Shown here one piece after another: positions 1-6,374 of a stretch of DNA of 6,374 bases; position 1 is the stretch's first letter, and the number at the start of each line of letters is the position of its first letter. The DNA lies in the NCBI GenBank assembly GCA_900547835.1, contig URIJ01000121.1, positions 1 to 6,374 on the forward strand, given 5' to 3'. Under the pieces are notes generated by a model. It did no database searches, was not told the origin of the DNA, and saw only the letters and a list, made by a program, of their open reading frames with translations. Source of the stretch: an uncultured Collinsella sp. Lineage in GTDB: Bacteria > Actinomycetota > Coriobacteriia > Coriobacteriales > Coriobacteriaceae. The position numbers and the translations under genes are program-made.

Positions 1-53
1 GCGCGGGCTTTGCAAGCCTGAGGTCAGGGGTTCGATCCCCCTAACCTCCACCA
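1..53 (+). tRNA. tRNA-Ala (anticodon TGC), 3' part only
   Basis: Only the 3' portion is present; the acceptor 5' strand and most of the D arm lie before the window. The anticodon stem pairs 4-8 with 16-20 around loop 9-15, giving anticodon TGC at 11-13, which reads GCN alanine codons. The T stem (26-30 with 38-42) encloses the canonical TTCGATC loop at 31-37. The acceptor 3' strand is 43-49, the discriminator base is A50, and CCA is encoded at 51-53. The next tRNA starts four bases later, so the two are almost certainly co-transcribed and processed from one precursor. Confidence 0.93.
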
Positions 54-57
54 TGAT

Positions 58-134
58 GGACCTGTAGCTCAGTTGGTTAGAGCGTCCGGCTGATAACCGG
101 GAGGTCACAAGTTCGAATCTTGTCAGGTCCACCA
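58..134 (+). tRNA. tRNA-Ile (anticodon GAT)
   Basis: A complete 77-nt cloverleaf including encoded CCA. The acceptor stem pairs 58-64 with 124-130. The D stem pairs GCTC (67-70) with GAGC (80-83). The anticodon stem pairs 85-89 with 97-101 around loop 90-96, with anticodon GAT at 92-94. The T stem pairs 107-111 with 119-123 around TTCGAAT. The discriminator is A131 and CCA is at 132-134. It reads the AUC and AUU isoleucine codons. It is the last gene of its transcript, because an intrinsic terminator begins 15 bases downstream. Confidence 0.97.
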
Positions 135-148
135 TCAAAACTGTGAAG

Positions 149-178
149 AGCCCTGAGGCGTTGCCTCGGGGCTTTTTT
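149..178 (+). terminator. Rho-independent terminator of the Ala-Ile tRNA unit
   Basis: An 11-bp stem (149-159 with 163-173, one G-T wobble) with a three-base GTT loop runs into a six-base T tract at 173-178. This is a textbook intrinsic terminator, and it closes the tRNA transcript before the next promoter. Confidence 0.93.
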
Positions 179-206
179 CTTGTCTGCGATAAATCTCATT
201 TTGGTT

Positions 207-236
207 TTGTGTGCTGTGCGAAAGATTGGGTAGTAT
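207..236 (+). promoter_or_regulatory. Candidate sigma-70-type promoter for the BFN gene cluster
   Basis: A -10-like TAGTAT at 231-236 (4 of 6 consensus bases) lies 18 bases after a weak -35-like TTGTGT at 207-212. It sits in the AT-rich stretch between the tRNA terminator and the first gene, the expected place for a promoter. It would give a leader of about 50 nt. The -35 match is poor, so the call rests mostly on position. Confidence 0.4.
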
Positions 237-293
237 AGCTATTCAATGCGGTGGAGCTGCCGCGTGTTAACCGCTACGTACCGGAGGTGTTCC

Positions 294-794
294 ATGGTTC
301 GTGTCGACATAGAGACCATCGTCATGGCCGCCGGTCCCGTGCCATCGCTTATCGTGCTTCGTGAGCGCAGCAGCAAATCGGACTCGCCCGCGCCACTGCG
401 CTCCCTTTCCATTCAGACTGGTTCGTTTGAAGCTGCTGCCATCAGCCGCGGCATCGATAGCGGCCGCGCCGAGCGCCCGATTACCCATGACCTGCTGCTC
501 GATACCGTTGACGCCCTGGGCGCCAAGCTCGAGCGCATCGAGATCGTTCGCGCCGAGCCGCCGGTGTTCTACGCGACGATCGTCGTGCTGGCCGATGGTG
601 GCGAGCGCAAGATCGACGCCCGCCCCAGTGACGCCATTGCCCTTGCCGTGCGCAGCAATGCCCCCATGTTTGTGGAGGACGACATCATGAATCGCCTGGG
701 CACTGTTTCCACCCACGCCGAGGATGTCGACGACGAGCAGGAGTTCGAGAAGTTCGACGAGTTCGTCCATACGCTCTCCCCCGATGACTTCTAA
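294..794 (+). CDS. Bifunctional nuclease (BFN/DUF151) family protein
   Basis: A 166-residue cytoplasmic protein. The BFN domain fills about residues 1-135. Its signature is clear: RPITHDLLLDTVDALGAKLE at 61-80, then a beta-rich segment VFYATIVVLADGGERKIDARP, and the family hallmark RPSDAIALAVR at 110-120. Plant relatives have been described as having RNase and DNase activity, but the role of bacterial members is poorly defined, so nuclease activity is a family label and not shown here. Residues 30-60 look like an insertion in the domain, and the tail from about 143 is strongly acidic (Asp/Glu-rich), possibly unstructured. The start at 294 is chosen because GGAGGT (283-288) lies six bases upstream; an in-frame ATG at 246 precedes this site and lacks one. 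It leads a three-gene plus-strand cluster. Confidence 0.9.
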   Translation: MVRVDIETIVMAAGPVPSLIVLRERSSKSDSPAPLRSLSIQTGSFEAAAISRGIDSGRAERPITHDLLLDTVDALGAKLERIEIVRAEPPVFYATIVVLADGGERKIDARPSDAIALAVRSNAPMFVEDDIMNRLGTVSTHAEDVDDEQEFEKFDEFVHTLSPDDF

Positions 795-827
795 ATGCGG
801 GGCGTCCAGGCTGCGGAGCGTTCGCTG

Positions 828-1184
828 ATGGCCGGCGGTATGTCGGCTGAGGCGGCGGCCATTGCGCGCGAGGCCCAGATGCGCTCGGAGGCTTCTGAGG
901 CGGCTCGCATTGCCTATGTGACGCAGGCCCGCACGCTTCGCGAGCGCCGCGGCTCGTTTATCAAGATGGTTGTCGTCTCCGTCCTTGTCGCGGCAATCTG
1001 TTCGCGCCTTCGTGGTACAGTTGGTGCGCTTGGGTTTTCGATCTCTACGGGCCTGGTGATCTGGGGTGTGGTCGATGCGGTAATGCTGACCAGTCAGATC
1101 AAGGTACTCGACAAGCGCGCGATGGATATGATGCGCGCCCGCGACGCTGCCGCCAAGATCGCTGCCGAGGCACAAGAACTGTAA
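828..1184 (+). CDS. Small membrane protein of unknown function, two predicted helices
   Basis: I do not recognise a family. From the ATG at 828 the product has 118 residues. An Ala/Glu-rich, probably helical N-terminal segment (1-42) ends in the basic cluster RERR. Two hydrophobic stretches follow (about 45-59 and 64-86) with a short SRLRG turn between them, then a charged Ala-rich helix (about 87-118). This suggests a membrane hairpin with both helical tails on the same side, probably the cytoplasm. The start at 828 has GGAG (815-818) nine bases upstream. A longer start at 795 directly abuts the stop of the preceding gene (TAAATG), has no visible Shine-Dalgarno, and would add 11 residues; translational coupling from there is possible. 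It lies between the BFN gene and an acidic unknown protein, probably in one operon. Confidence 0.72.
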   Translation: MAGGMSAEAAAIAREAQMRSEASEAARIAYVTQARTLRERRGSFIKMVVVSVLVAAICSRLRGTVGALGFSISTGLVIWGVVDAVMLTSQIKVLDKRAMDMMRARDAAAKIAAEAQEL

Positions 1185-1214
1185 CGACGCCAGACTCGAT
1201 GGGAAGGTCTAAAG

Positions 1215-1664
1215 ATGGCACAGGATATGCAGGACGCCGGTAACGTCTCCGCCGAGCTCGACGCCATGGTGTGCGATCTGATCGGCGCGTTCTTGGACGA
1301 CCTTGCCGCCGGTGAAAACCCTGGCGTGGTCGTGGCAATTGAGGACGCCGCTTCCAACCGTTATCTGGCGGCGCTCGATGAGGATGGCGAAGAGGCGTGC
1401 CTCGAGGCGGCCACCAACTTTATCTCCGAGCACAAGATGGGTCTTAAGGACGAGGGCCTGGGCCGTATCGCTCGCTATGCCATCGGCTACACCGGCTGCG
1501 TCGAGATTGACGGCGGCTATCACGATGCTCTGCTCGTGAGCTTCTTCGAAACCACGCTCGAGAGTGGTTTTTCGGCATATGTGCTGTATGAGGGCATGGG
1601 CGCCGGCGATGGTTTTATGTGGAGCGACCCTGAACCTGCAGGTGAGGAAACCCCTCTCATCTAA
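1215..1664 (+). CDS. Acidic cytoplasmic protein of unknown function
   Basis: A 149-residue protein in no family I recognise. It is rich in Asp and Glu, has no signal peptide or membrane segment, and looks like a compact alpha/beta domain. Residues 11-32 form a likely helix, 37-55 a beta pair (GVVVAIEDAASNRYLAAL), 58-90 helices, and 95-125 further beta strands. The C-terminal segment 124-149 is rich in Gly, Asp and Pro. The ATG at 1215 is preceded at about seven bases by GGAAGG, a good ribosome binding site. It starts 30 bases after the membrane protein gene and likely shares its transcript. Codon choice matches the flanking core genes, so there is no sign of recent transfer. No intrinsic terminator follows, so read-through into typA is possible. 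Confidence 0.82.
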   Translation: MAQDMQDAGNVSAELDAMVCDLIGAFLDDLAAGENPGVVVAIEDAASNRYLAALDEDGEEACLEAATNFISEHKMGLKDEGLGRIARYAIGYTGCVEIDGGYHDALLVSFFETTLESGFSAYVLYEGMGAGDGFMWSDPEPAGEETPLI

Positions 1665-1706
1665 AATCGCTAAAATAAACGAGTTTTCGGTAAAAGGCTC
1701 AATATT

Positions 1707-1734
1707 CCCGCTGAGCGTTGTATCGCTGGGCGGG
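1707..1734 (+). other. GC-rich hairpin in the typA leader
   Basis: Bases 1707-1717 can pair with 1724-1734 around a six-base loop, with a single G-G mismatch and one G-T wobble. No T tract follows, so it does not qualify as an intrinsic terminator. It lies 48 bases before the typA start, in the gap after the preceding gene, and may be a leader structure or a weak transcript boundary. Confidence 0.45.
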
Positions 1735-1781
1735 CCGCATACGCGTGCCGTTTGTATATGGATAGAAGATAGGGGAACTAC

Positions 1782-3620
<1,839 letters not shown>

Positions 3621-3647
3621 GCGCTGGACTTTATAGCGTCTAACAAG

Positions 3648-3682
3648 AAAGGGCGTCGACCGTAATGGTCGGCGCCCTTTTT
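3648..3682 (+). terminator. Rho-independent terminator after typA, probably bidirectional
   Basis: A 14-bp stem (3648-3661 with 3667-3680, one G-T wobble) with loop GTAAT runs into a T tract at 3678-3682. On the minus strand the same stem is followed by a T-rich stretch (TTTCTTGTT), so it can also end transcription of the convergent minus-strand gene that stops at 3749. Confidence 0.93.
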
Positions 3683-3689
3683 GTGCATA

Positions 3690-3742
3690 GGGACTGAGCT
3701 GGTCTGCACCACCACAAAGGTGCCTGGTCCCTTTGTGGTGGT
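3690..3742. repeat. Inverted repeat, candidate interspersed palindromic (REP-like) element
   Basis: A perfect 13-bp inverted repeat, ACCACCACAAAGG (3708-3720) and its complement (3730-3742), is separated by nine bases. A second short pair, GGGAC (3690-3694) and GTCCC (3727-3731), surrounds and overlaps it. No T tract follows on either strand, so it is not a simple terminator, and a good terminator already lies just upstream. The convergent intergenic position and the sequence style fit a repetitive extragenic palindrome. Multiplicity in the genome cannot be seen from one window. Confidence 0.6.
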
Positions 3743-3748
3743 TGGCGG

Positions 3749-4894
3749 CTAAGCGGTGGGGAGTCCTGGCGTGTTAGCCGGCTGCTGCGGCTTGACGCGG
3801 GCGTTGCGCCAGATGATTTGGATGATGTAACCGAGCATAAAGACAAAGGCCACGCCGCTGATGAAGTCACCTACGAGGGGAAGCCCCGTGAGGGCGCCTG
3901 CGATTACGCCGCCCACGGCTGCCATGGCGTAGCGGTTTTGGTTGTGTCCAACCATGCGGGCGATCGCGCACCCCGCAAAGGCACTCGACATCAACGCGAT
4001 GCCGATAACGCCGCACAAGAGGGTTCCGGCAAGCGACAGACCAGCGATAGAGATAATCAGCAGTAGGACGGCGGGGACGATAGCAATCGTGCCCAGAAGA
4101 CCGCTCACCCACAGGGGCATGGAGCGCTGGTGGAGCATGCCGGCGGCGCTGGCGGTCGCGCGCGGAAAGACGAGCTCGAGCAGCAGAGCGACAAAGCAGG
4201 TCGAGAGTGCCGCGGCGACGATACCGCCGATGACATCGTTAACGGTGGAAGTATCCTCGTTTTCGGTGCGGTCGATCTTGAGGGCACCGACCTCGGCTCC
4301 CGCGGCGCGCTCTGGGTCCTCGGAGACGTGCGCGTTCACGGTGCCGGTGATGTGGGCGTTCTTGCCCAGGATGAGCTTGTCGGCCCAAACCTCGACATCG
4401 CCCTTGACGGTGCCGTCGATAGTCACCGTGTCGCCCGCGAGCGCTGCCGACTTGACGGAGCCGCGCAGGGCGACCGTCTCGCCCACTGCGTAGAAGCAAC
4501 TGGCAGTGCTATCGGTGTTGAGGATGATGTGCTGGCCGGCAACCGTAACGCTGCCGTCAACCGTGGTCTTGGCGATATCGATAGTGCGTGCCGCCAAGCG
4601 GACGGCGCCACCCACCGTGCAGTCGCGGATAGAGAGGGTATCGCCCGCGGCGATGATATCGCGGTCGATGGACACATCATCCAAGTTGAGGGCCTGACCG
4701 GCCCAGTACAGGTCACCCTCAACGCCGGACGGATTGGCGTCATTGTCGGTCGCAAGTACGTTGCCTGCGGTGTCCGTGCCGGCGAACGACGCCGTGGGAA
4801 GCACGGTGATCGCCAGCGCGATGAGCGCGAATAGGATGGTGATGCGGCCCCATGCTTTACGGCGCTGGGTCAACGGGAATTGATTGCAGGGCAT
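3749..4894 (-). CDS. Exported bactofilin-like (polymer-forming) repeat protein with C-terminal membrane domain
   Basis: A 381-residue protein. Residues 1-38 look like a signal peptide: basic QRRKAWGR, a hydrophobic core at about 17-33, and an Ala-X-Ala-type site TASFA before Gly39. Residues about 65-190 form a bactofilin-like right-handed beta-helix region of short repeats around inward-facing hydrophobics and turns (for example DCTVGGAVRLAARTIDI, TTVDGSVTVAG, GTVKGDVEVWADKLILG). After a charged linker (190-220) come four hydrophobic segments, about 221-243, 263-287, 289-312 and 324-362 (the last may be two), and a short basic tail. It likely displays a beta-helix outside the membrane, perhaps with an envelope or polymer-forming role; this is inference. 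The ATG at 4894 is chosen because AAGGA lies six bases upstream and it gives a proper signal peptide. The only longer option is a TTG at 4942. It converges on typA. Confidence 0.85.
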   Translation of the reverse strand: MPCNQFPLTQRRKAWGRITILFALIALAITVLPTASFAGTDTAGNVLATDNDANPSGVEGDLYWAGQALNLDDVSIDRDIIAAGDTLSIRDCTVGGAVRLAARTIDIAKTTVDGSVTVAGQHIILNTDSTASCFYAVGETVALRGSVKSAALAGDTVTIDGTVKGDVEVWADKLILGKNAHITGTVNAHVSEDPERAAGAEVGALKIDRTENEDTSTVNDVIGGIVAAALSTCFVALLLELVFPRATASAAGMLHQRSMPLWVSGLLGTIAIVPAVLLLIISIAGLSLAGTLLCGVIGIALMSSAFAGCAIARMVGHNQNRYAMAAVGGVIAGALTGLPLVGDFISGVAFVFMLGYIIQIIWRNARVKPQQPANTPGLPTA

Positions 4895-4906
4895 AGTGAA
4901 TCCTTC

Positions 4907-4931
4907 GTTAGATACTCGGCATATATCTAAC
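4907..4931. promoter_or_regulatory. Perfect 8-bp dyad upstream of the bactofilin-like gene
   Basis: GTTAGATA (4907-4914) and its exact complement TATCTAAC (4924-4931) flank a nine-base spacer. The dyad lies 13 bases upstream of the chosen ATG on the minus strand and its near arm abuts the ribosome binding site. It could be a repressor operator or an mRNA hairpin that affects initiation. A KpnI-type palindrome GGGTACCC (4933-4940) lies next to it. Confidence 0.45.
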
Positions 4932-5000
4932 AGGGTACCCAACGCGTGGGCGCTCTAAAAGAACCTCTCGGTTGCATTTCGAAGGGTCGTGCCGTGCTGT

Positions 5001-5690
5001 CTACTTTTTACGGTGCAAGAAGCGCGCGATATCTTCTTCGGTGGGGCTTTTGATGTCAAAGCGCAGCGAGAGCCAGCGCAGACCCATGGTCACGACAACG
5101 CATACGACCAGCGCGGCGACATTGCTCATGATGCCGCTCATAACGAGACACACATAGCTTGTCGATCCGGCGATGGCGGCGATGGCATAAAAGTTAGTAC
5201 GTTGGAAAATACCCGGAACCACGCCCATAAAGCCGTCGCGCAGCATGCCGCCGCCCACCGCGGTGAAAAAGCCCATCATGATGCACACCGCCGGCGCAAA
5301 GCCGTAGACAAGCGCCTTGTCTGCTCCGGTGGCGGCGTAGATGCCGACCGAGATGATGTCGAGCAGGGGAATGAGTTTTTCGGGTTTGTCGACGATTGCC
5401 GGGAAAATATAGATGATGGCTGCCGTGGCAATGGAAAGCGGGAGCGCCATCGGCTGGTTGAGGATGTAGACGTTGCCCACCTGCAGCGTCATATCGCGCA
5501 AAAGACCGCCGCCCAGGCCGCAAACCACCGCGAGCGCAACTGCACCCACCAGGTCGAGTTTGTGCTCGCGCGCAACCAGTACACCCGAGATCGATGCAGC
5601 GACAACGGCGAACATCTCGAGCCAAAACGGAATAGCGACCATGGCATCCGAGGCATGTGAGGTAATGGTCATAGCGGCGACGACGGGCAA
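5001..5690 (-). CDS. TRIC/UPF0126 family membrane protein (trimeric intracellular cation channel-like)
   Basis: A protein of 229 residues, the usual size for this family, made almost wholly of about seven membrane helices. It shows the family's internal duplication: each half contains a GGGxxRD motif, GLGGGLLRD (58-66) and AVGGGMLRD (144-152). Prokaryotic TRIC proteins form trimeric K+-permeable channels; some relatives (YicG/YadS group) have been linked to glycine transport, so the substrate here is uncertain. The TTG at 5690 is chosen because AAAGGA (minus strand, 5702-5697) lies seven bases upstream. An ATG at 5672 gives 223 residues but has no visible ribosome binding site. The frame stays open upstream to 5951, but that extension is polar, Cys-rich and unlike the family. 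The tail (about 205-229) is charged and cytoplasmic. It is 106 bases from the bactofilin-like gene on the same strand, with no strong terminator between. Confidence 0.9.
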   Translation of the reverse strand: MPVVAAMTITSHASDAMVAIPFWLEMFAVVAASISGVLVAREHKLDLVGAVALAVVCGLGGGLLRDMTLQVGNVYILNQPMALPLSIATAAIIYIFPAIVDKPEKLIPLLDIISVGIYAATGADKALVYGFAPAVCIMMGFFTAVGGGMLRDGFMGVVPGIFQRTNFYAIAAIAGSTSYVCLVMSGIMSNVAALVVCVVVTMGLRWLSLRFDIKSPTEEDIARFLHRKK

Positions 5691-5797
5691 GATGGGGTCC
5701 TTTGGATTACGGATTTGGACAATGCCCGTACATAGTACATGTTCAGCGCCGATTGCGACCCTATTGCTCGGTAAACGGTTGGCAGCGGATGCTGACA

Positions 5798-5816
5798 TGG
5801 CATTGCTGGAATGCCA
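5798..5816. repeat. Short perfect inverted repeat
   Basis: TGGCATT (5798-5804) and AATGCCA (5810-5816) are exact complements around a five-base spacer. It lies four bases from the large inverted repeat and could form a second hairpin in a minus-strand leader RNA of the TRIC gene. Confidence 0.5.
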
Positions 5817-5819
5817 GGG

Positions 5820-5893
5820 ATCCAAAACATGTACGTCACCCTCCAAAAACGGCATTTTTCGACATCTTTGGAGGCGGACGTACATGTTTGGAT
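5820..5893. repeat. Long imperfect inverted repeat (~28-bp arms)
   Basis: Left arm 5820-5847 and right arm 5867-5893 are complementary apart from one extra A in the left arm and a short mismatch in the middle. Shared blocks are TCCAAA, CATGTACGTC and CTCCAAA, read left arm against the complement of the right arm. The 19-base loop (5848-5866) is AT-rich. Neither arm is followed by a T tract, so it is not a typical terminator. No flanking direct repeat is visible that would mark a transposon insertion. It may be a leader RNA structure, a protein-binding site, or a tiny non-autonomous repeat. Confidence 0.8.
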
Positions 5894-5909
5894 TGAGCTC
5901 ACAGCATGA

Positions 5910-5939
5910 GTGAGTTGATTTACTCACATCCGGTATATT
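5910..5939 (+). promoter_or_regulatory. Operator-like dyad with candidate -10 box for the partial plus-strand gene
   Basis: GTGAGT (5910-5915) and ACTCAC (5922-5927) are a perfect 6-bp dyad with a six-base spacer. A -10-like TATATT follows at 5934-5939, so the dyad would cover the -35 position. That arrangement is typical of a repressor operator. No good -35 hexamer is visible at the standard spacing. The TSS would be near 5946, about 50 bases before the ATG. Confidence 0.4.
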
Positions 5940-5994
5940 TCCCCACTTCAACGGACATAAGAGTTGGATACCGGCTCAGAGCGAGAGGCCCTCA

Positions 5995-6374
5995 ATGGAT
6001 ACCCCTGTTCTCATTTCGCATAAAACCGCATGGCTTGTCCATCATGCACCCCAGAATTTGGTTCAGTCTCTTGCGCGGCACGACTACCAGATAGGCGCAC
6101 AAGGCATCTCCACCCAGCAACGTGTTGCGCGCATACGACAGGCCCTTACCGACTGCGGCATTCCGTCCGATATGCTTAAGACTATCGATATCGCGGTTGT
6201 ATTCGAATTTGAGCGAATTCGTACCAAAGGCGTCGTTTGCCACATTCTTGGGCAAAATCTTCCCTACGAGCATATTAACGAGTTGACGCCCGGAATCTTC
6301 ATCACCGACGAAGCCTTCGCCTTCGTGCTCGCTGCCGAGTGGATGGATAGGATCGAATATCTCGAATATGGCTA
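5995..6374 (+). CDS. Partial gene running off the window; possibly AbiEi/DUF559-like coriobacterial protein
   Basis: The frame is open from ATG 5995 to the window end (126 codons plus two bases), so the C-terminus is missing. GAGAGG (5983-5988) lies six bases upstream of the ATG and supports the start. The protein begins MDTPVLISHKTAWLVHHAPQ, has a helix with TQQRVARIRQALTDCGI at about 40-56, then a beta-rich part with VVFEFERIRTKGVVCHI and LTPGIFITDEAFAFVLAAEW. It ends near IEYLEYG. The order (N-terminal 'ISH..A' segment, beta-rich middle, 'TDEAFAFVLAAEW' helix, then 'YG') resembles from memory a large coriobacterial family annotated as AbiEi-like or DUF559 endonuclease-fold proteins; this is recall, not a search result, and the decisive C-terminal domain is not visible. 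Codon use is less GC-biased than typA and includes rare ATA and AGG codons, which suggests an accessory gene. Confidence 0.72.
   Translation, partial: MDTPVLISHKTAWLVHHAPQNLVQSLARHDYQIGAQGISTQQRVARIRQALTDCGIPSDMLKTIDIAVVFEFERIRTKGVVCHILGQNLPYEHINELTPGIFITDEAFAFVLAAEWMDRIEYLEYG

Larger units (their letters stand above)
5691..5994. other. Structured divergent intergenic region
   Basis: About 300 bases separate the TTG start of the minus-strand TRIC gene from the ATG of the plus-strand partial gene. I see no credible protein gene here. It contains a GTACATA-GTACATG tandem (5728-5741), a 7-bp dyad (5798-5816), an imperfect 28-bp inverted repeat (5820-5893), a 6-bp dyad (5910-5927) and a TATATT box (5934-5939). 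It must carry the promoter of at least one, and probably both, divergent genes. Confidence 0.7.

Noticed and set aside
267..1175. A 302-codon minus-strand frame opposite the BFN and membrane protein genes.
   Set aside because: It is an antisense shadow of two well-supported genes, with low-complexity His/Arg/Gly-rich composition.
4130..4834. A 234-codon plus-strand frame opposite the bactofilin-like gene.
   Set aside because: The minus strand encodes a protein with a signal peptide, beta repeats and membrane segments. The plus frame is polar and resembles no family.
4957..4973. Possible terminator of the TRIC gene on the minus strand (AACC-GAGA-GGTT followed by CTTTT).
   Set aside because: The stem is only four base pairs and the T tract is short, so I do not call it a terminator.
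4989..5660. A 223-codon plus-strand frame opposite the TRIC gene.
   Set aside because: The minus strand gives a clear TRIC protein with two GGGxxRD motifs. The plus frame is His/Asp/Arg-rich shadow sequence.
5691..5951. N-terminal extension of the TRIC protein (up to 316 residues in total).
   Set aside because: The added residues are polar and Cys-rich, do not fit the family length, pass through the large inverted repeat and lack a supported start.
5691..5994. Glycine riboswitch or other known riboswitch ahead of the TRIC gene.
   Set aside because: Some TRIC relatives are linked to glycine, but I see none of the conserved glycine aptamer core here. The region is a simple long palindrome.
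5906..6094. A 62-codon plus-strand frame overlapping the start of the partial gene.
   Set aside because: It lies in a different frame from the better-supported 5995 gene, starts inside the dyad region and has no ribosome binding site.
5992..6273. A 93-codon minus-strand frame opposite the partial gene.
   Set aside because: It is antisense to a frame that stays open to the window end and has a good ribosome binding site.

Overview
The window looks chromosomal and comes from a high-GC Gram-positive bacterium. The style of TypA, the strong C/G preference at third codon positions and the gene set suggest a gut member of Coriobacteriia, most likely Collinsella or a close relative. That placement is inference from recall; no search was run. 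Most of the window is ordinary core genome. The right end is more accessory in character.

Left end (1-180): the 3' half of a tRNA-Ala(TGC), a complete tRNA-Ile(GAT) four bases later, and a strong intrinsic terminator. Next comes a plus-strand cluster of three close genes (294-1664): a bifunctional-nuclease (BFN/DUF151) family protein, a small two-helix membrane protein and an acidic protein of unknown family. Only the first has a recognisable family. A 117-bp gap holding a GC-rich hairpin leads to typA/bipA (1782-3620), a complete ribosome-associated translational GTPase. It ends at a strong terminator that should work in both directions.

Centre (3690-4894): after the terminator lies a 13-bp inverted repeat that looks like an interspersed repeat. 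It is followed by a convergent minus-strand gene for an exported, membrane-anchored bactofilin-like beta-repeat protein. Its 5' region carries a perfect 8-bp dyad next to the ribosome binding site.

Right end (5001-6374): a minus-strand TRIC/UPF0126 channel-like membrane protein, probably starting at a TTG codon, and a divergent plus-strand gene that runs off the window. The roughly 300-bp region between them is unusually structured. It holds an imperfect ~28-bp inverted repeat, a 9-mer present three times, a 7-bp dyad and a 6-bp operator-like dyad next to a candidate -10 box. This divergent region is the least explained part of the window. No CRISPR array, insertion sequence, prophage or recognisable new defence system is visible.
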